Origin: Clusia tigrina
Taxonomy: Eukaryota > Arthropoda > Insecta > Diptera > Clusiidae
DNA length: 64,000 nucleotides
Assembly: GCA_920105625.2 (NCBI GenBank)
Contig: OV050032.1
Location: forward strand, 204,070,758-204,134,757
Direction: 5' to 3'
Position numbers and translations under genes: made by a program. Shown in pieces: positions 1 through 13,674 of the stretch. Each line of letters starts with the position of its first letter. The first letter of the stretch is position 1. The notes below the pieces were generated by a model that was not told the origin of the DNA, searched no databases, and saw only the letters and a list, made by a program, of their open reading frames with translations.

Positions 1-1
1 C

Positions 2-142
2 GGTCCAATATGGACCCGACTACGATACTTAGGTTCTCACCACCTAGAACCGCCAGAAATCGCGGACACATCTTTCAAGAAGATCTTTGAATTCTTAATG
101 AATACTACTCTCAGAGGATTTGTAACTTATTGGCCCATTTGA
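2..142 (+). pseudogene. C-terminal end of a non-LTR retrotransposon (LINE) ORF2
   Basis: Frame 2 is open from the window edge to a TGA at 140-142 and reads like the extreme C terminus of a LINE polyprotein, with segments such as RLRYLGSHHLEPPEIAD and FKKIFEFLMNTTLRGF. Many R1/jockey/I-type proteins end in a similar short 'YLG...L.PPEI.....KI..F' stretch after the RNase H and zinc-binding regions. About 70 bases of AT-rich 3' tail with repeated 'aatctt' follow. The element is cut by the window start, so its 5' part and clade cannot be seen. This is a resemblance call only. Confidence 0.5.
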
Positions 143-210
143 GGCCCCAGTGACTAGGTGACTAGATATCGCTCTTCTTTTAATCTTAATCTTAATAAAA
201 CTATAGACTT

Positions 211-3200
211 ATAGAAAATACTATACAACTAATATTCCGCAGAAACTTCCACTGTTATAGTTCTGGGTCTCACTCATTGTGAAACTCTTTGTTTTCAAAT
301 GAGGTAAAAATTTTGAGGTTTTTTTGATAGGAGTGGTTTGTTCTGTGAGCCACTGTAGTTGATGTAGTTGTTGTAGCGATTGTAGTTATGGTAGTGTTTC
401 TAGTTGGTGTAGTGGCTGTAGTTGTTGAAGTTGTTGACCGAATGACGCATTCGTTTTTGTGGTTATTTCTTAATCAATGGAAAACGGTCAATCGGGAATT
501 CTTCAAGATCTCTTATTTATCCTGTAAAGCAATCTATTAGAATAAGCCAACAAGTGAACGGGAGTTTAGTGTGTCTGGCACTCCAGCAGATTGCGTGATT
601 TCATTCGCTTAATAAGGTTTTGGATAATAAGATGTTGAGGACGATATTTGTTATTCAAGAACGATTGGCGTGAAATTTGACCTGTTGATATTGGATGACT
701 GCAAATCCATGAAAGCTTAAATTTGAGGATTCTGTTCAAAATTACCGAGGCAAAGTAATCTTCCTCACTCATTTGACTCCACGTTAATTTTCATGTTTTC
801 TATGAAACTGAACATTTTGCATTATTTTTTGCGGAAAGATTTCGAAAAGGATGGAGTCCCTTTTATCTCGAAGTTCGATATAGCGAGATTACCAACATAT
901 GTATGTATGTACGTATTTATATCCGTTGATAGTGGATCATTGTTTCTCGCACCAGGAGTCATTCTCTTAGGCAATTTCAACCAATTGGCCGCCGATTGTT
1001 TTGACTTCTGTTATAATTTTCATACATATTTGTTCCTTTAGCTGAGTTCCTGCTCGCAGAATAGGACGTTTCACATATGTATGTACATATATTTGTATGT
1101 ACATACATATGTATGTACATATCGAGGGATAATTTCATTGGAGCACCGAACGATTATTTCAGTGAAATATTCGCAATTTTGTTCATTTTGCATATTTCGA
1201 ATTTATAATGCGGTATTTTTGTTCGGTTGCATCTGCATCTGCATCTGCTTTGGCTGTTCTGTTATTCACTTATCAACTTCCCTAATACATTTTAAATTAA
1301 TTCCACAGACGAATTTCTAAAGAATTTTTTTCAAATGTTTTTCTAAATATAAGCAAAAATTACACACACACACACGCATCCATACATGCATGGCTTTGTG
1401 CACTCGAATATATAGTAATGTATAAAGACGAAAAAAAGTGGCAGCCAATAAAACACAGAAACGTTTAGTAAAGCAAAATACCCCAGCAACAACAAACAGA
1501 ACAACACCAACAACAACAAACACAGCGACGATGACAGCACAAGCAAAAATGAGACATGCCAAAAAATTAATTTGAAAAAAAGCAACAAAAAAAGCACAAA
1601 CCGCATACACAAACACTCGAAACGCTAGCCGAAAAAACAAATTTCCAAGGTTAGGGTTATCATGTTTTCAAGATCAAGGCGAACTGCGAGCCGCTGCGCA
1701 GCGCTACGCTACGCTAAAGAGCGGCAGCGCGACCAGAAGGATGGATGGATGGATGAATGGGCGGATGCGCAGGCCAGCAAAGGGCGGAAGTACTGCGCGC
1801 TCACGCACCGCTACGCCACTCATCTCTCACCTGATACGCAAACTGCGCCAGAGCCGAGTCAGACTGACGTGTTCGATCAGCCGTCAGCTGTGAGCTGGTG
1901 AAAAGCTTTGGCAATCGCAATAGAGATCAGCACGCGCTTATGGCTGGGAAACCCCTCCGTCGTTCGATGTTGCCAGATGTAGAGGGCGAAGTGCTTGTAT
2001 CAAATGCGGCAAAAATGATTGTATTGCCAATGAGATTGTTGTTGTTCTGTATTCACGAAAACCGCACCAAGCTCGAGAAGAATGGTTCTTACCATTTTAT
2101 GCGAGTATTTTCCCCTCTCTGGCTAATTGCCAGTTTCAGTATTCTATGTGTGTGTTCTCTTACCTTAGTGCGGCTGACACACGGTGTTCAGTGTTCGTGT
2201 TGCTAAGTAATGTGCACCAGGAAGCCGGAGAGAAGTGAAAGAATGAAAACGGCGACATAATGGCTTCTGAGGAACCCTGCGATTTTGCACTAACCTCCTC
2301 ACCAATTAATCAAATATTTAAGATTTGGAGGTTTTGTCAATTGTGTGGCATTATGCGAAATGTGCCAAAAATGTCTATAATTAAAATGAAGTTTGACCGG
2401 CATTAAATGATTTTAAGGTCTTTATATTACACCTGGAAGGACAGCGATGAACACCTGGATTATTACATGGATGCTATCAGACAATTCCTATGCATATTAA
2501 TAAACACATTAGCGACTAGCACGGAAAAGAAGAGCTGCTTTTTAGCATATGTACATATTTCAACAAATCAGTTATGAATGAATCGATAGTCTATCTTCCA
2601 AGGTATCCGATTTTTACTACTTCTATGGTTACATAACACAACTGCAGGCTTTATTTTTAATCACCAACGATAAAACGGCACTCAACTTCTGGTGTTGCGA
2701 ATTGCCAGAATTTATGGTAAATAGGAGGTGATAATGTACAAGGCCACCACAGGCCAAAGTAGGACAGCAAATGGATCGTCCAGTAAAACTGTCTTGGAAG
2801 CTCATTGGGAAATTATCATAAATCCAATTCAACTTATTGTCTGTACCTTCAAAATATATGGCAAGGTTCTTAAAAGTCCTTCCTTGAATGCATCAGATCA
2901 TTTAGACATAAAGAACTTATCAACCAGACCAGGCAATGTATTTAAATATTTCAATTAATATTATTTTCAAGTCAGGTCGAGAAGTGCTTGAACTGTTGCC
3001 TCTCCATACCGGATGCCTTCAACCATACTAGATTGAACTTGTAGTCGAAATATTTTTATATTCCCATTACCTGATGAAAATTTTTACAGAATTAGGAATG
3101 TCCCACAGAACAAGCAAGTTGGGTAGAAGAAATGGCAACTTCAATACGATATATGTATGTATTTATGTATCTTTAAATATCATGCAGATATTTTCCTACT

Positions 3201-5719
3201 ATATCATATACTATATTTTTCGAAAATTTTCTTTGATAAAAATAATTTTATTTAATAAGAATTGTTACTATTAACACAATAATTGTAACACATCCTCTCC
3301 ACAATACTTATAACTATCATTCACTTTATGCTAACTCCCAATATTTCCGATCAACATTTTAATATCCAATCCCCGTCACACATCTTCATACACTCGCTCC
3401 CTACCATTGGGAAATTTTTTATAGACTAGAAATCAGTCTCACAATTGTCTACTTTCTTTGTCATTCGGCAATGGATGAACTCATTCATGCGTTCCATTTG
3501 TCTATGAAATGAGCTCACCAGATCAAACCGACAGATTCAAAACAAAGAAAGTTATAATATGGCCTCAACCATAATGAAGCCAATTTACGTTTTTCGGTTC
3601 ATCTTCCACGTGCGAGTGTTCTGTAGATAAACATTTTTTAATAAATAAATAAATATGTACACATATAAATAAAACTTTTATCATAGAACTTTATTACGTG
3701 CGGAAATTGGATTAATTTAATATTAATTTGTTGCCGATATCTGAACCTCAACGGGCAATATATGCAAGTAGCATATGGAATAAAGTTCTTTTTGCGGAAC
3801 AATTGAATGGGCAGTACCAAACCCCACGAACTATATAACCTTTAATTGTGCGGACGCCAAATGGGTTTAAAAAGTACTACTAGTAAACCTTTTGCACGCT
3901 GGTTTAATTAGTTATGGGTTATTTAGAGTACTCACAAGACTATTCAGATCCTTCAACCAAAAATTTATGTGGTTGGCTTGCACGAGTTCATTTTGTTCAT
4001 TGAAAATTGATTAACTCCGGTAGTGTCATCAAATTTGGAAACATCTGTTTAACTCTCTCTCTCTCTTCTATTGAAGTGCTCTCTCACTTCTTCTGTTTGA
4101 GTAAAGACGTGTAATAAATATTTTATACACTTGCACATTAAATGCTTATTAATTGAACATGTGAACTCCTAACTTGATCCACTTCAATGAACCAGAATAC
4201 AGTTTATCGAATACCCCGCCGTCCAGTCAAAATAGAGTTCGAAGCTTTTTATAGATTATTATTTACTATGTTAGTATTGACTATCAATGCTTTACTTACT
4301 TTTGTAGGAAAATGGCAGCACTCCAACACGTGTTTCAAACACTTTTTCACACTCCATTTGCGCGAACAGTTCAACGACCTTATCGTCTCTACCCCTTCTC
4401 CTATAGTGTAGCGAGTGCAAGAGCATGAAATATGTAACGGCGCTGCTTCCCCTGCTATAAGCAGCGTAACATGCCGACAACGCATGCAGAACGAGTAAAA
4501 AAAACCAACAATTTAAAAAAAAGAATACAATAAAAAGAAAGAGGCATGGGAACAGATATAAAGGTAGACCTAATAAAATTAAACCATCTACTCCACTTTC
4601 CTAGAAATACTACATATTTATTTATGCATTCAACCACATACACACACACACACACAAACGCAGGTAAACACGACAAGCACACACACACACACACAAATGG
4701 CAAGCGAAAGCGAAATTGGAATGCAGTTTTTGCATGCCCAATTGCAATTATTTATTTGCATTGTTGTTGTTTTATTGTTGCTTTTGACTTTGCGGTGCTG
4801 TTGTTTTGGTCGTTACTGTTGTTGTTTATTTGTGTAGTTTTAGCTTTTGTGCGGCGAATCAAGTTCAGGATTTTGCGCGCTTAAATGCAAATGGAAAACA
4901 ATAACAAAAATGATGAGAGCGCAACCGCGTGAGCGCATAAATTCAGCCACTGCCTGGCTATTAGTGCTATTAGTTAAAGTAGAAAATTTCGGCTCTCAAT
5001 CCACCTCCCCAAGGGGGGTAATATGTTATACATACATACATACATATGTATAACAAATTTACATTTTTTTTTAGGAAAATTCGTTTCGGTGGCTCTGCTT
5101 TTTATAAGAAGTGATGTAAATCCACACAGGGAGATATCGTAATCAATACTATAATATGTACATACATATATGTACATACATATATACATATGTACATACA
5201 TAATGTCCAATATGATCTGTGTATATTTAGTCTAGTGCTTGGACAACTGTAACTTGCTGAAGGGGTATTTTTGGCCCATCTCACGGACACATTTTATGTA
5301 CAATCACTGATACCACACTCGCAACGAGTTCGTTTAAGCAAAATGGCCATGCGCCACGGCCAGAGAAAGTGAAGATTTTAATTTATTGTTTTTTTTCTAC
5401 AAGCATCGTTAAATGCAGTTTGAAAGAGAAAAAGCGAAAAATGCAAGCACACAAATCACACAACAAACAAACAAACACGCACACACAGCATTTGTGCAAA
5501 GTGGCAAAGTGTGTTGACACAATTTTCATACTGAAATTTGTTGTAATTAGTTGCTTTTCTTTCCAGATTCTGTACGATATTTCAGCTGGGTGCATATGAG
5601 CGGCGGTGAAGAAAAGCATTGGCCTCCTTTACAAATAAATGCGCATGCTGTGAGCGGCTTAGGCCAGAGTGAAATACAGTAGCTGGAAGCTTTTGTTGGT
5701 ACCCTATTTGCTTTTTAGA
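211..5719. other. Non-coding stretch, no recognisable gene
   Basis: AT-rich DNA with scattered TATG/TACA microsatellites, CA runs near 1360 and 4640-4700, and TTG runs near 4760-4830. A GC-richer patch at about 1660-1900 contains a GGAT repeat, but no ORF there resembles a protein. The short ORFs of 60-110 codons are low-complexity or lie antisense to repeats. No tRNA or other RNA gene was seen. Confidence 0.6.
1074..1125. repeat. TATG/TACA microsatellite with inverted symmetry
   Basis: Alternating tatgtatg and tacatacata tracts form an imperfect palindrome. Similar tracts recur at about 5030-5060, 5155-5200, 37780-37810, 38050, 58690-58720, 60630-60655 and 61000-61025, making this the commonest simple repeat in the window. 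Confidence 0.8.
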
Positions 5720-5724
5720 AACAG

Positions 5725-5990
5725 TACTCTACATGGTACTCTATTACGGTAGTCTACGAGGGTACTCTACTAGGGTAGTCTGTCTACACGGCGCTCTCCT
5801 ACGATAGTAAACATGGTACTCTACTGCGGTGGTCTCCACAGCACTCTACTATGGTAGTGTACACTGTACTACACTACGGCAATTTGTTTACACGGTACTA
5901 TACTACGGTACTCTGTTTACACGTAGCCTACACGGTACTCTACTACAATAATATACATGGTAGTCTACGCGACAATCTAAAGAGTTTTCC
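5725..5990. repeat. Degenerate minisatellite with 'ggtactctac' core
   Basis: About a dozen imperfect units built on 'tactctactacggtagtctac' alternate 'ggtactctac' with 'ggtagtctac'. Units vary in length and drift strongly. The same motif reappears at about 6705-6740, on the far side of the transposase relic, as if one array had been split by an insertion. Confidence 0.7.
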
Positions 5991-6060
5991 AATAGGGATG
6001 GGTAGATTTTTACAGTCCATGGCAATCATGTTTTTTTATCTGTTGTTGATTTTTTTATTT

Positions 6061-6715
6061 TGTACATTTTTTCAGTCACTAAAAGCAGCCGCTGACTGGG
6101 CTCTGGAGCAGTTGGAAGTGGACCCCGATTTCAGCAAAATGTCATCTTCAGCGTCGAGGCTCATTTTTGGATGAACGGGCACGTCAACAAGCAAAATTGC
6201 CGGATTTGGGACGGTGCCAATCCACACGAGGCCCACTAAGTGGCAATTCATCCACAGAAAGTCCCTGTTTGGTGTAGATTGTAGACCGGCGGAATCATCC
6301 GCAGTTCTTCGAAAACGATGATGGCATTGGCATCACCTTCAATGGAGAGCACTACCGATCGATGATAACAAATTTATATGGCTCCAATTGGATGATATGG
6401 ATGTGAATGACAACAGGACGGCGCTACGTGCCACAATGCTGATGTCATAATAAAAGTTCTGCATGAGGGATTTGAGGACATGGTTTTCTCACCCAGAGGC
6501 GACTTCAACTGGCCAACGAAATCGAGTGATTTGACCCCGTTAGCCTTTTTCTTCTGAGGTTTTTTTAAGTAGCAGATCTATGCCAATTAGCCGCAAACGA
6601 CCATTGACCTCAAAATCAACATAACCCGTGTCATCACTCAAATTTAGCCTGATCTATGCGCTAGAGTCATCGAAAATTGGACTTCTCGGATGCACGCCAC
6701 CTATACTACGGTACT
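6061..6715 (+). pseudogene. IS630/Tc1-mariner-type transposase relic
   Basis: Conceptual translation across several frames reads as the catalytic half of an arthropod Tc1/mariner-superfamily transposase. In order: AHFWMNGHVNKQNCRIW (about 6150-6212), NPHEAH, VPVWC...GGII, QQDGATCH (about 6410-6433), then FNWPTKSSDLTPLAFF. The second and third acidic residues (QQDG and SSDL) survive about 36 residues apart. The first is lost: the usual FSDEAHFW reads FSVEAHFW. There are in-frame stops and at least two frameshifts, so the copy is dead. The N-terminal DNA-binding part and the terminal inverted repeats were not found. Confidence 0.75.
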
Positions 6716-6719
6716 CTAC

Positions 6720-8812
6720 ACGATGCTCTACAGACACTCTGACGCTGTTTAAGTTTCTCTAGTTTACACGTATGTACATATCTTCATTTGCTTTTAATAG
6801 ATTACGACAACATTGATTACAGTTTTGGAACAGTGAAGACAAAATCATTCGTAATTAACTTTAAATGTTCTTTAACTTACTCTCCAAATGGCATTATCTC
6901 CAAAAGGCAATCTCTTCAATCGACATTCTGTATATTTTCCATTGTATGTGCATTGCCGGAATAAACGCATGGCAACAGGCATCAGACTGCTTCATTCTCC
7001 CTTGTAGCCTGAGAAAAGTGAATCAAGTTCGCTAGAAAACACATCTTTCTTGCTTTTGCTGTGCACTCAGCCTAATAAAAGCAAAAAAAAGACAATTGTA
7101 GAGATAGACGATTTGAATTGGTTTTTCAGCTGGAAAATACTGCCTTGGCCCGATGGGGAATATTTCTTGCACGGGGATGGCACTAATTTTATGGAAAATT
7201 GAACACCAGGTCGAAGTTAGTTAATTAGTAGTGGCTGTGCTAGAGGTACACCTATGTTAGCCAAGATCGGTTATTGCGAGACCACGACAAAGGAGAGAAT
7301 GGATATCACAATAGGTTTGCTCAAGTTAGTGAAGATCGGACTCATCTAATAGCAGAACACCGCTACTCTACAGTACAAGAGGATGTCTTTAGAAGTGTGT
7401 GCCGTCGAAATCGTTTTTATATGTATAAATGTATATAGTATGTATGTGAAGATTCGAAGAAGAACGCAAATGAGCTATCAAATCAAGGCTTCTCAGAAAA
7501 CGCCTACAAACCTCACATGAGCAGTAAATGCGAAACTATTGCGTATGAGAAGATGAAAGTTCCGGTTGTAAAGCGAAACTGTGATATTCTTCTACAGCTC
7601 TGGATTGTCTCCAACGCCATGCGGTCTTACAATTTGGAACGTGTCAACGTTGCTATTCCGAATTATGTACATACATATCTGACCTTGATTAATACACACT
7701 TCTTTTGTTTGGTTCGCTTGGCTACTGCTGGCCGCAGAGGGAAAAAATTCTAATAAATAAATAAATTTGCTCATTTTAATTATTCAAAAAATTCACAAAA
7801 CGGCCTTGGATTTTTTCTAATAAACAAATATGATAAATAAACCCATATAAAAAAGCAAAAACGAAAAGAGCAAAAAAGTGAAAAAATTCTTGTGCTAAGA
7901 GAGCGAAGCTGCTGCTGCTTCGGTTGCGAAACTGTTTTACATTAGAAACTGAGATTGGAATTGAACGCACCTGGATGGCGCTACACTTGCGTATGTACAT
8001 ACCACGCCCATTAACACAGTGTGCGAATTTCATATCGATGAGGAAATAGTCCTTACTGGCTCTTGTGAGGAATATTAAACTGTCAGAGCGTTCTTCAAGC
8101 AATTAATGACTAAGAACCTTGCTAACAAGTACACGGATCATTGGCCTCGCCTGAATTTATTGTCTGTCTTAAGAGCATATTCTAAATCAGCTCCTTGCTG
8201 CTTCGTTATTATTCTGAATTTGAAGATTAACTCGAAGATGGTGAGCAAATACAGGCTGTGGACCTGGTATAAAAGGAATGCACGTCCCTGTTCTCGGCGG
8301 CGTTCAATATTTTTAGCGACCTGAAGATGGTCAGAAAAACCAGGATATGGACTTGATATAAAAGGAATGCAAACGAAGAGTAAAGAAAAAACTAAGCAAA
8401 TCATGTTTATGCGGTGTTCAATTTTCCGAAAACTTAGTGCCATGCCCATTCCAGAAGTGTTCGGCATCGGCCCAAAATAGTATTTTCCAAATTTAGAAAC
8501 TATTCAAATCATCGATCTCAACATTTATTTAAAAAGTTTATACAAAAAAATAATAATAATATAATTCATATGAAAATACGTTGATCTGCGATTTTATTAT
8601 ATATTTTTTTAATTTGAAGGTTTTAATTAATCTTTGATGATTTAATCCCACTACAATGTAATTAGATGAAATAAAAATTTTAATAATCCCCTAAAATTCT
8701 TTAAAATCTGAGAATTTCGTTACCGATATAGACAAAATTTACAAATTTTTATCATTTGATTAATATAAGAGAGATGAAGGTCCTGACCAGGGCACCAGTG
8801 CTCCTTTCTCGA
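6720..8812. other. Non-coding stretch, no recognisable gene
   Basis: AT-rich DNA with short unrelated ORFs. Two near-repeats share 'gacttgatataaaaggaat'-like text near 8260 and 8350. Nothing resembles a conserved protein, RNA gene or complete transposon. Confidence 0.55.
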
Positions 8813-9010
8813 TATAAAATTATAATTAAGTTATTATAAAATTATAATTAAGTTGATATAAAAATAATAATTAAGTTATTATAAACATAATAATTAAGTT
8901 ATTAGTAAAATAAGTTCTTATCAAAATAATAAAGTTATTTTTAAAATAATAATTAAGTTATTATTAAAATAATAATTAAGCTATTTTTAAAATAATAATG
9001 AAGTTATTAT
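8813..9010. repeat. AT-rich tandem array, 'aaaataataattaagttatt' core
   Basis: About ten imperfect units of roughly 20-23 bp, made only of A and T apart from the G of 'aattaag'. The unit drifts along the array. Confidence 0.75.
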
Positions 9011-9510
9011 TTCCCAGTAATAATAAATAATAATAAATATAATTTATAATATTGATGTACTTTAAAAGACGCTGTCAATTGCACAATTATTGAATAATAA
9101 ACCTAAACTAAAAACGTAAAAAATAATTAATAATAATGAAACAATCAAAAAACAATAATGAGGATAAAATACAATGGAAATTATTTGAATAACGACGACA
9201 AGAATGCTATAAAATAATATTCCTGCTTATTGGGCATTGCCGATTTATGGACTCTTCAGCAAATCTTCCCAGCCTTGGCTTGTAGGGTAGAAACAGTGAC
9301 ATCATCAGCCGAAAAAAGCAGCAAAAAAACAAAATGTAAAAAACAATATAAACATAAGCAACAGAAAATTGAAAAATTTCGAGCCAATCGGTACTAAAAT
9401 TTGGCATAGAGTAGTAAACATAAAAAAAGAAATAAGAGGAAAGTAAAATAGTAATCGTAGTAGTTCAAAACAATTTACTGTTGACCTTGAAAATGATTAT
9501 TATTTTAATT

Positions 9511-9511
9511 G

Positions 9512-9571
<60 letters not shown>
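9511..9571. repeat. (GTT)n microsatellite
   Basis: About 20 uninterrupted GTT units. A GC-richer stretch follows (9600-9850), but no gene could be attached to it. Confidence 0.95.
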
Positions 9572-9931
9572 CGCTGTTAAGTTAATACGTATGTATATGG
9601 ACGGGGCTCTGTTAGTACACGCGCTTAGAACTCGCTCTTAGTAACAGAACCGCGCAAAACCAATGCGGAAAAAGACGCAGAAGTGGAGCTAGATTCGTTT
9701 ATCCATAGACAGCAAATCGCACGCGTCTCAGCGGCACGAGTTACAACAAAAAGCCACAGCAGCGACAGAGACTCGCAAAAAACGTGTGCTTGCGTACTTT
9801 TGCTTTTAGCTGCCTGAAACAAGTGCACGCCAGTGCTGCCAGACGGGATTTCAGCGGCCACTTCGATCACTAACATACATACTACGTATTATCGAGTGAG
9901 TCAAGAATGATAGAATAGAAGCAAAGAGTAT

Positions 9932-10085
9932 ACATACATACATATATAGAGCTCGCATGACGAACAAAGTTATTGTTGCAAAAATACGCGCATTGAATAT
10001 CGCTTCCCCTTGCCGCTCACCGATTTTTCGGAAACCGCCATCACTTCCATTTCGCAAAATTTTTAGTGATTCAATCTCTATGTTT
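9932..10085. repeat. Dispersed repeat, first copy (second at about 59335)
   Basis: The text from 'catacatatatagagctcg' through 'aaagttattgttgcaaa' and 'cttgccgctcac', ending near 'acttccatttcgcaaaat', is repeated in the same order at about 59340-59515. The family is unknown and no terminal repeats were seen. Confidence 0.65.
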
Positions 10086-10089
10086 GTAT

Positions 10090-13000
10090 ACTATTTGATA
10101 GAAGATTACGCCATGCGCAGGTCCGCTATTCCTCTCTCGACAAAGACACAGCACAGCTGATTGGCTGTGACGTCGCGTGGTGCCTCAAAATATTTTGTGA
10201 ATTGAAAAATGCATGCGCAAAGGCAATAATTTGTATACTAAAAAGTTTTTAATTATATTGAATTATTAAAGGTTAACACAAATACACTTGCAGGTGAACG
10301 AGTACAAATTATATTTGTATTATATATTATATGATATAATATATAATTATATTTGTAAGCAAAAGAAAGCATTTAAGCTGGGTCTGTGAATCATCCTTTT
10401 AAAAAATAAAAAATAGATAATAATAATACATAGTAATTTAATTTGTAATTTAATTTGTTGCCAATTAAAATAATTATAATTTCATAAACAAACTTTATTA
10501 GAAAATTGGTCTCAAATTTCAGATTCCTATTCGAGCAAATTTTGTTCATAAATCTTCGACAGATTTGGAATTCTTCATAAACATAGGTATATAGCTAGTG
10601 GGAACTGGAGTTATCTCGGTCATTTCAGGTTATTTCTGTCTCGGTCTTTTCTGTTTCATATTTAATGGTAGCCTATTATAAACTTATAATCAAGTAATAA
10701 AGCACTATAAAGCATTGCAGACTACAAAGCAATGAACACTATGAAAGTCTTCTGATAGCATGTTCGTGCCCTTGACAGCCACTTAAAACAGTGTTTAAAT
10801 TCTAACTTCATAATTGAAGCACTATAAGCGCTTATAAAGCAAGTATAATAATGATTGACGGTTTATAATTTCACAGGGCTCAATGCAATAGAAAGAAGGC
10901 TCTATAAAAGGAGTTTTTTTTAAGGTACAATGAACCAAGCATTATAGGTTGACAACTATAAAGGGCTTACAAGGCTTCTTTACAGTGCTTGAAACGCCAC
11001 AAAAATGTATTCACTCCGAAAAATCAAAATATACGCGTAAAACATTTGTAAATGTGAATGTAGAGACGTAATTCAGTGACGTAATCATATTTGCACTGAT
11101 ATTACAGTAACAGCGTTTTCTCGCAATTACAGTAACACAATATTGCTCGTCATGCAAGCACTGCGCTCACGTGGATCAACTTTATATATTGGGTTTACAA
11201 GAACTTAATTGTATATTTAAGAGGACTGTAGGAGTTTCTGAGAATCTTCCAGATGGTGTAAGGTCCTTCCAGAGCTCTTTTCGTCACTCGTCCTGTGAAC
11301 TGTTGTGTAAGGTTTCGTTGATAAGTCTTAAATAGGAGTGCAGTTGGGAAAATGTTGGAATGGTGGACGTGGCAGTTGTAGAAGCCCAACTCTCCCACTT
11401 GAAGCTGTGCTGCCGTCTCTTGCCAAACTTCAGTTTGACCAGAAATTAAAAGAAGATTCCTCCGATTTAAGTACAAATACATACAAAAATGTGCTCAGAA
11501 AGAAGTGAGCTGCGAAACTTTATTGGGAAAACCAACCAATTACAGAGAAGGCAGATGGCAGCTGTGGAATCGCAGTCGTAACCAGGAGTCATGATTTTTC
11601 CAGTAGACTAAAATATGGATTCAGTACAAAACAACTATTTCCAACACAAAGGCAGAAGGAACGGCATGCGTAGTCTCAAGAATCTCTGGAAACACTATTA
11701 TCTTTTAGTTCACCATCCGTTTAAGTGTATAATTTAATAATGTTTTTACTTTTTAGTTAAAAGTTTGCAGGCACCCCCACAGCTCTTTGTCACACAATGG
11801 GCATGAATAACTTGCCAAATTTCACTAATTATTTGAGGGAATCATGAAAATTAAACGAGAAAAAGGCAGATAAAGATAAAGCGTCAAGTAGGCACATCAC
11901 ACAGAAATATTCTTGGAAATTTTTTTTAGCAGCAGGCGAAAAAAACCAAACGAAAAGAAATGTGTTTCTTTGCAAAATATGTTGGTGTTTTTGTTCAATT
12001 AAATATTTTTATTCAGTGGAAAAAGTTTTATTTTTTCAGCATAATTCCAACACCGAAGCAACAAAAAACTGAACATGTTGTAAAAAAGAGTCATTTTTTA
12101 CCGGGAGAAGGGAATGGGACTTGTGTCTCATGTGGTCTCACAAAGGGTCTATACTGGCCTAAGTGTGCCTTATGGGCGGCCACTCTACTTACCTACCGAC
12201 CATTATTAGCAGCCCTGCGAACGTTGCTTTGCGTCCCCATACAAATTGTGGACCGCTTATGGAAGAAACAGTTAATCAAATACTATCCCAGCTGATACGA
12301 TCCGCGAAGTAATTGCAAAATGCATGAAAGTCAATTGCTATGTTTGCAGGCATCAATGCCACTCTTTAACGTCAATCCTGGGAAGATTGTTTCAGAGGTG
12401 GAACCATTGAGGTACAAATATCACACTAGCCACACATTCTCATAACATAGCATTGCTGATAAAAGTCAAAAACCACGAAATAGTTAAGTAAGCAACAGTT
12501 CGGCATCAAATCCACACATTTTGTCCCTGCTCGTCACCCCCTCCAACAAATCAATATGTTTCAGCCAAAATATTTAATACATGCATATTTCTACCAAATA
12601 AGGAAAAGTAATTTCCGGGAAAGACCTGAAGACCACAAGAGTCGTAAGTCCAAGAAAATTGTTTATGTATTCGAGTTCTTACTCATATTCTAAGAAATGC
12701 AACAACAAAAGCAGTGTACAGAGGGTGAGAAAAGTGCATGAAAATATTTGTTGAAGAAATCAAAAGAGAAAATATATGTGAAAAAAGTTAAATTAGAAGA
12801 GCGCAAATAAGAGCATTTGAGCGAAAAGCTCGCCAAAAGCTCGCACTAGCGAAGTGTGGTGAATATCTATAGTTGGCCAGCAAACTTGAACTTTCACACA
12901 GCTTTCGTGTGGGCTTGCACAGTTGCGAAAAGCTTTGTGGGTTTGCATACACAATTATAGAAACTTTGAAAAGCTCATTTGTATTACGAATAGAGTGAGC

Positions 13001-13559
13001 AAACCCCCTCCCTCGTAACACAAGAAACAATTTAGATTTTCTGTCAACTAAAATCAATCCGCTTTTGTTATTCTCCTGGCTGAATTAACAATTAGCACTG
13101 GTCTAAATGGCACATTAAAGAAACACACTTTTGTCTTTTACTGCTTTCTCCTATGCATTCCCTACTTTCTCTCCTGCATTTTCCGGTCTCTCATATTTGC
13201 AAGATGCTAGGGAATTTAGAGCCCTAACTATAATCCAGCTCCATTTTTGGACATTTTCAGTTTTGACCTGACGGTGTATCACATATAAAACAGAGTGATT
13301 TGTTGTGTGAACAAACAAGAAACTAAATGACGTTGCGTTGGATACATACCATAAAGAGCCATTTAGAAAGGTACTCAGTATTTTCATGACACTGTATGAC
13401 ACGTTCTATTCTTAGAGTATAGCTTCATAGTTTCAGTGAGGATTCCAAGCTAAGATACTAAGCATACCAAGTGCAGTCACCACATCGCCTGGGGTAGACT
13501 TCAATGCAGTATTCAGTGGTGTATGAAGCGAAACCGACTCTCTAAGCCCAACATATTAG
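10090..13559. other. Non-coding stretch with repeat traces
   Basis: An AT-only imperfect palindrome lies at about 10315-10350. At about 10760-10790 the text 'gtgcccttgacagccactta' matches, in opposite orientation, the repeat present at about 13935, 20500 and 43970, so this is another fragment of that family. A 111-codon ORF at 11960-12295 (+) and a 95-codon ORF at 11195-11482 (-) match no protein I recognise. No gene is called. Confidence 0.5.
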
Positions 13560-13674
13560 GACCCCTCCCAAATTTAACTTCTATATTCATACAACATACA
13601 TAATTGCATTTCATATATCTGACCCACACTTCTTCTTCTAATTTGTATAGATTTGTGTATTAAGATATATGGTA

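Noticed and set aside
1317..1640. Hydrophobic 107- and 89-codon ORFs
   Set aside because: Antisense to A-rich, CAA-rich low-complexity DNA. The hydrophobicity is a by-product of T-rich codons.
11195..11482. Possible gypsy-type integrase C terminus ('KRALEGPYTIWKILR')
   Set aside because: Only one weak phrase, with no HHCC, DDE or LTR nearby. Left unassigned.
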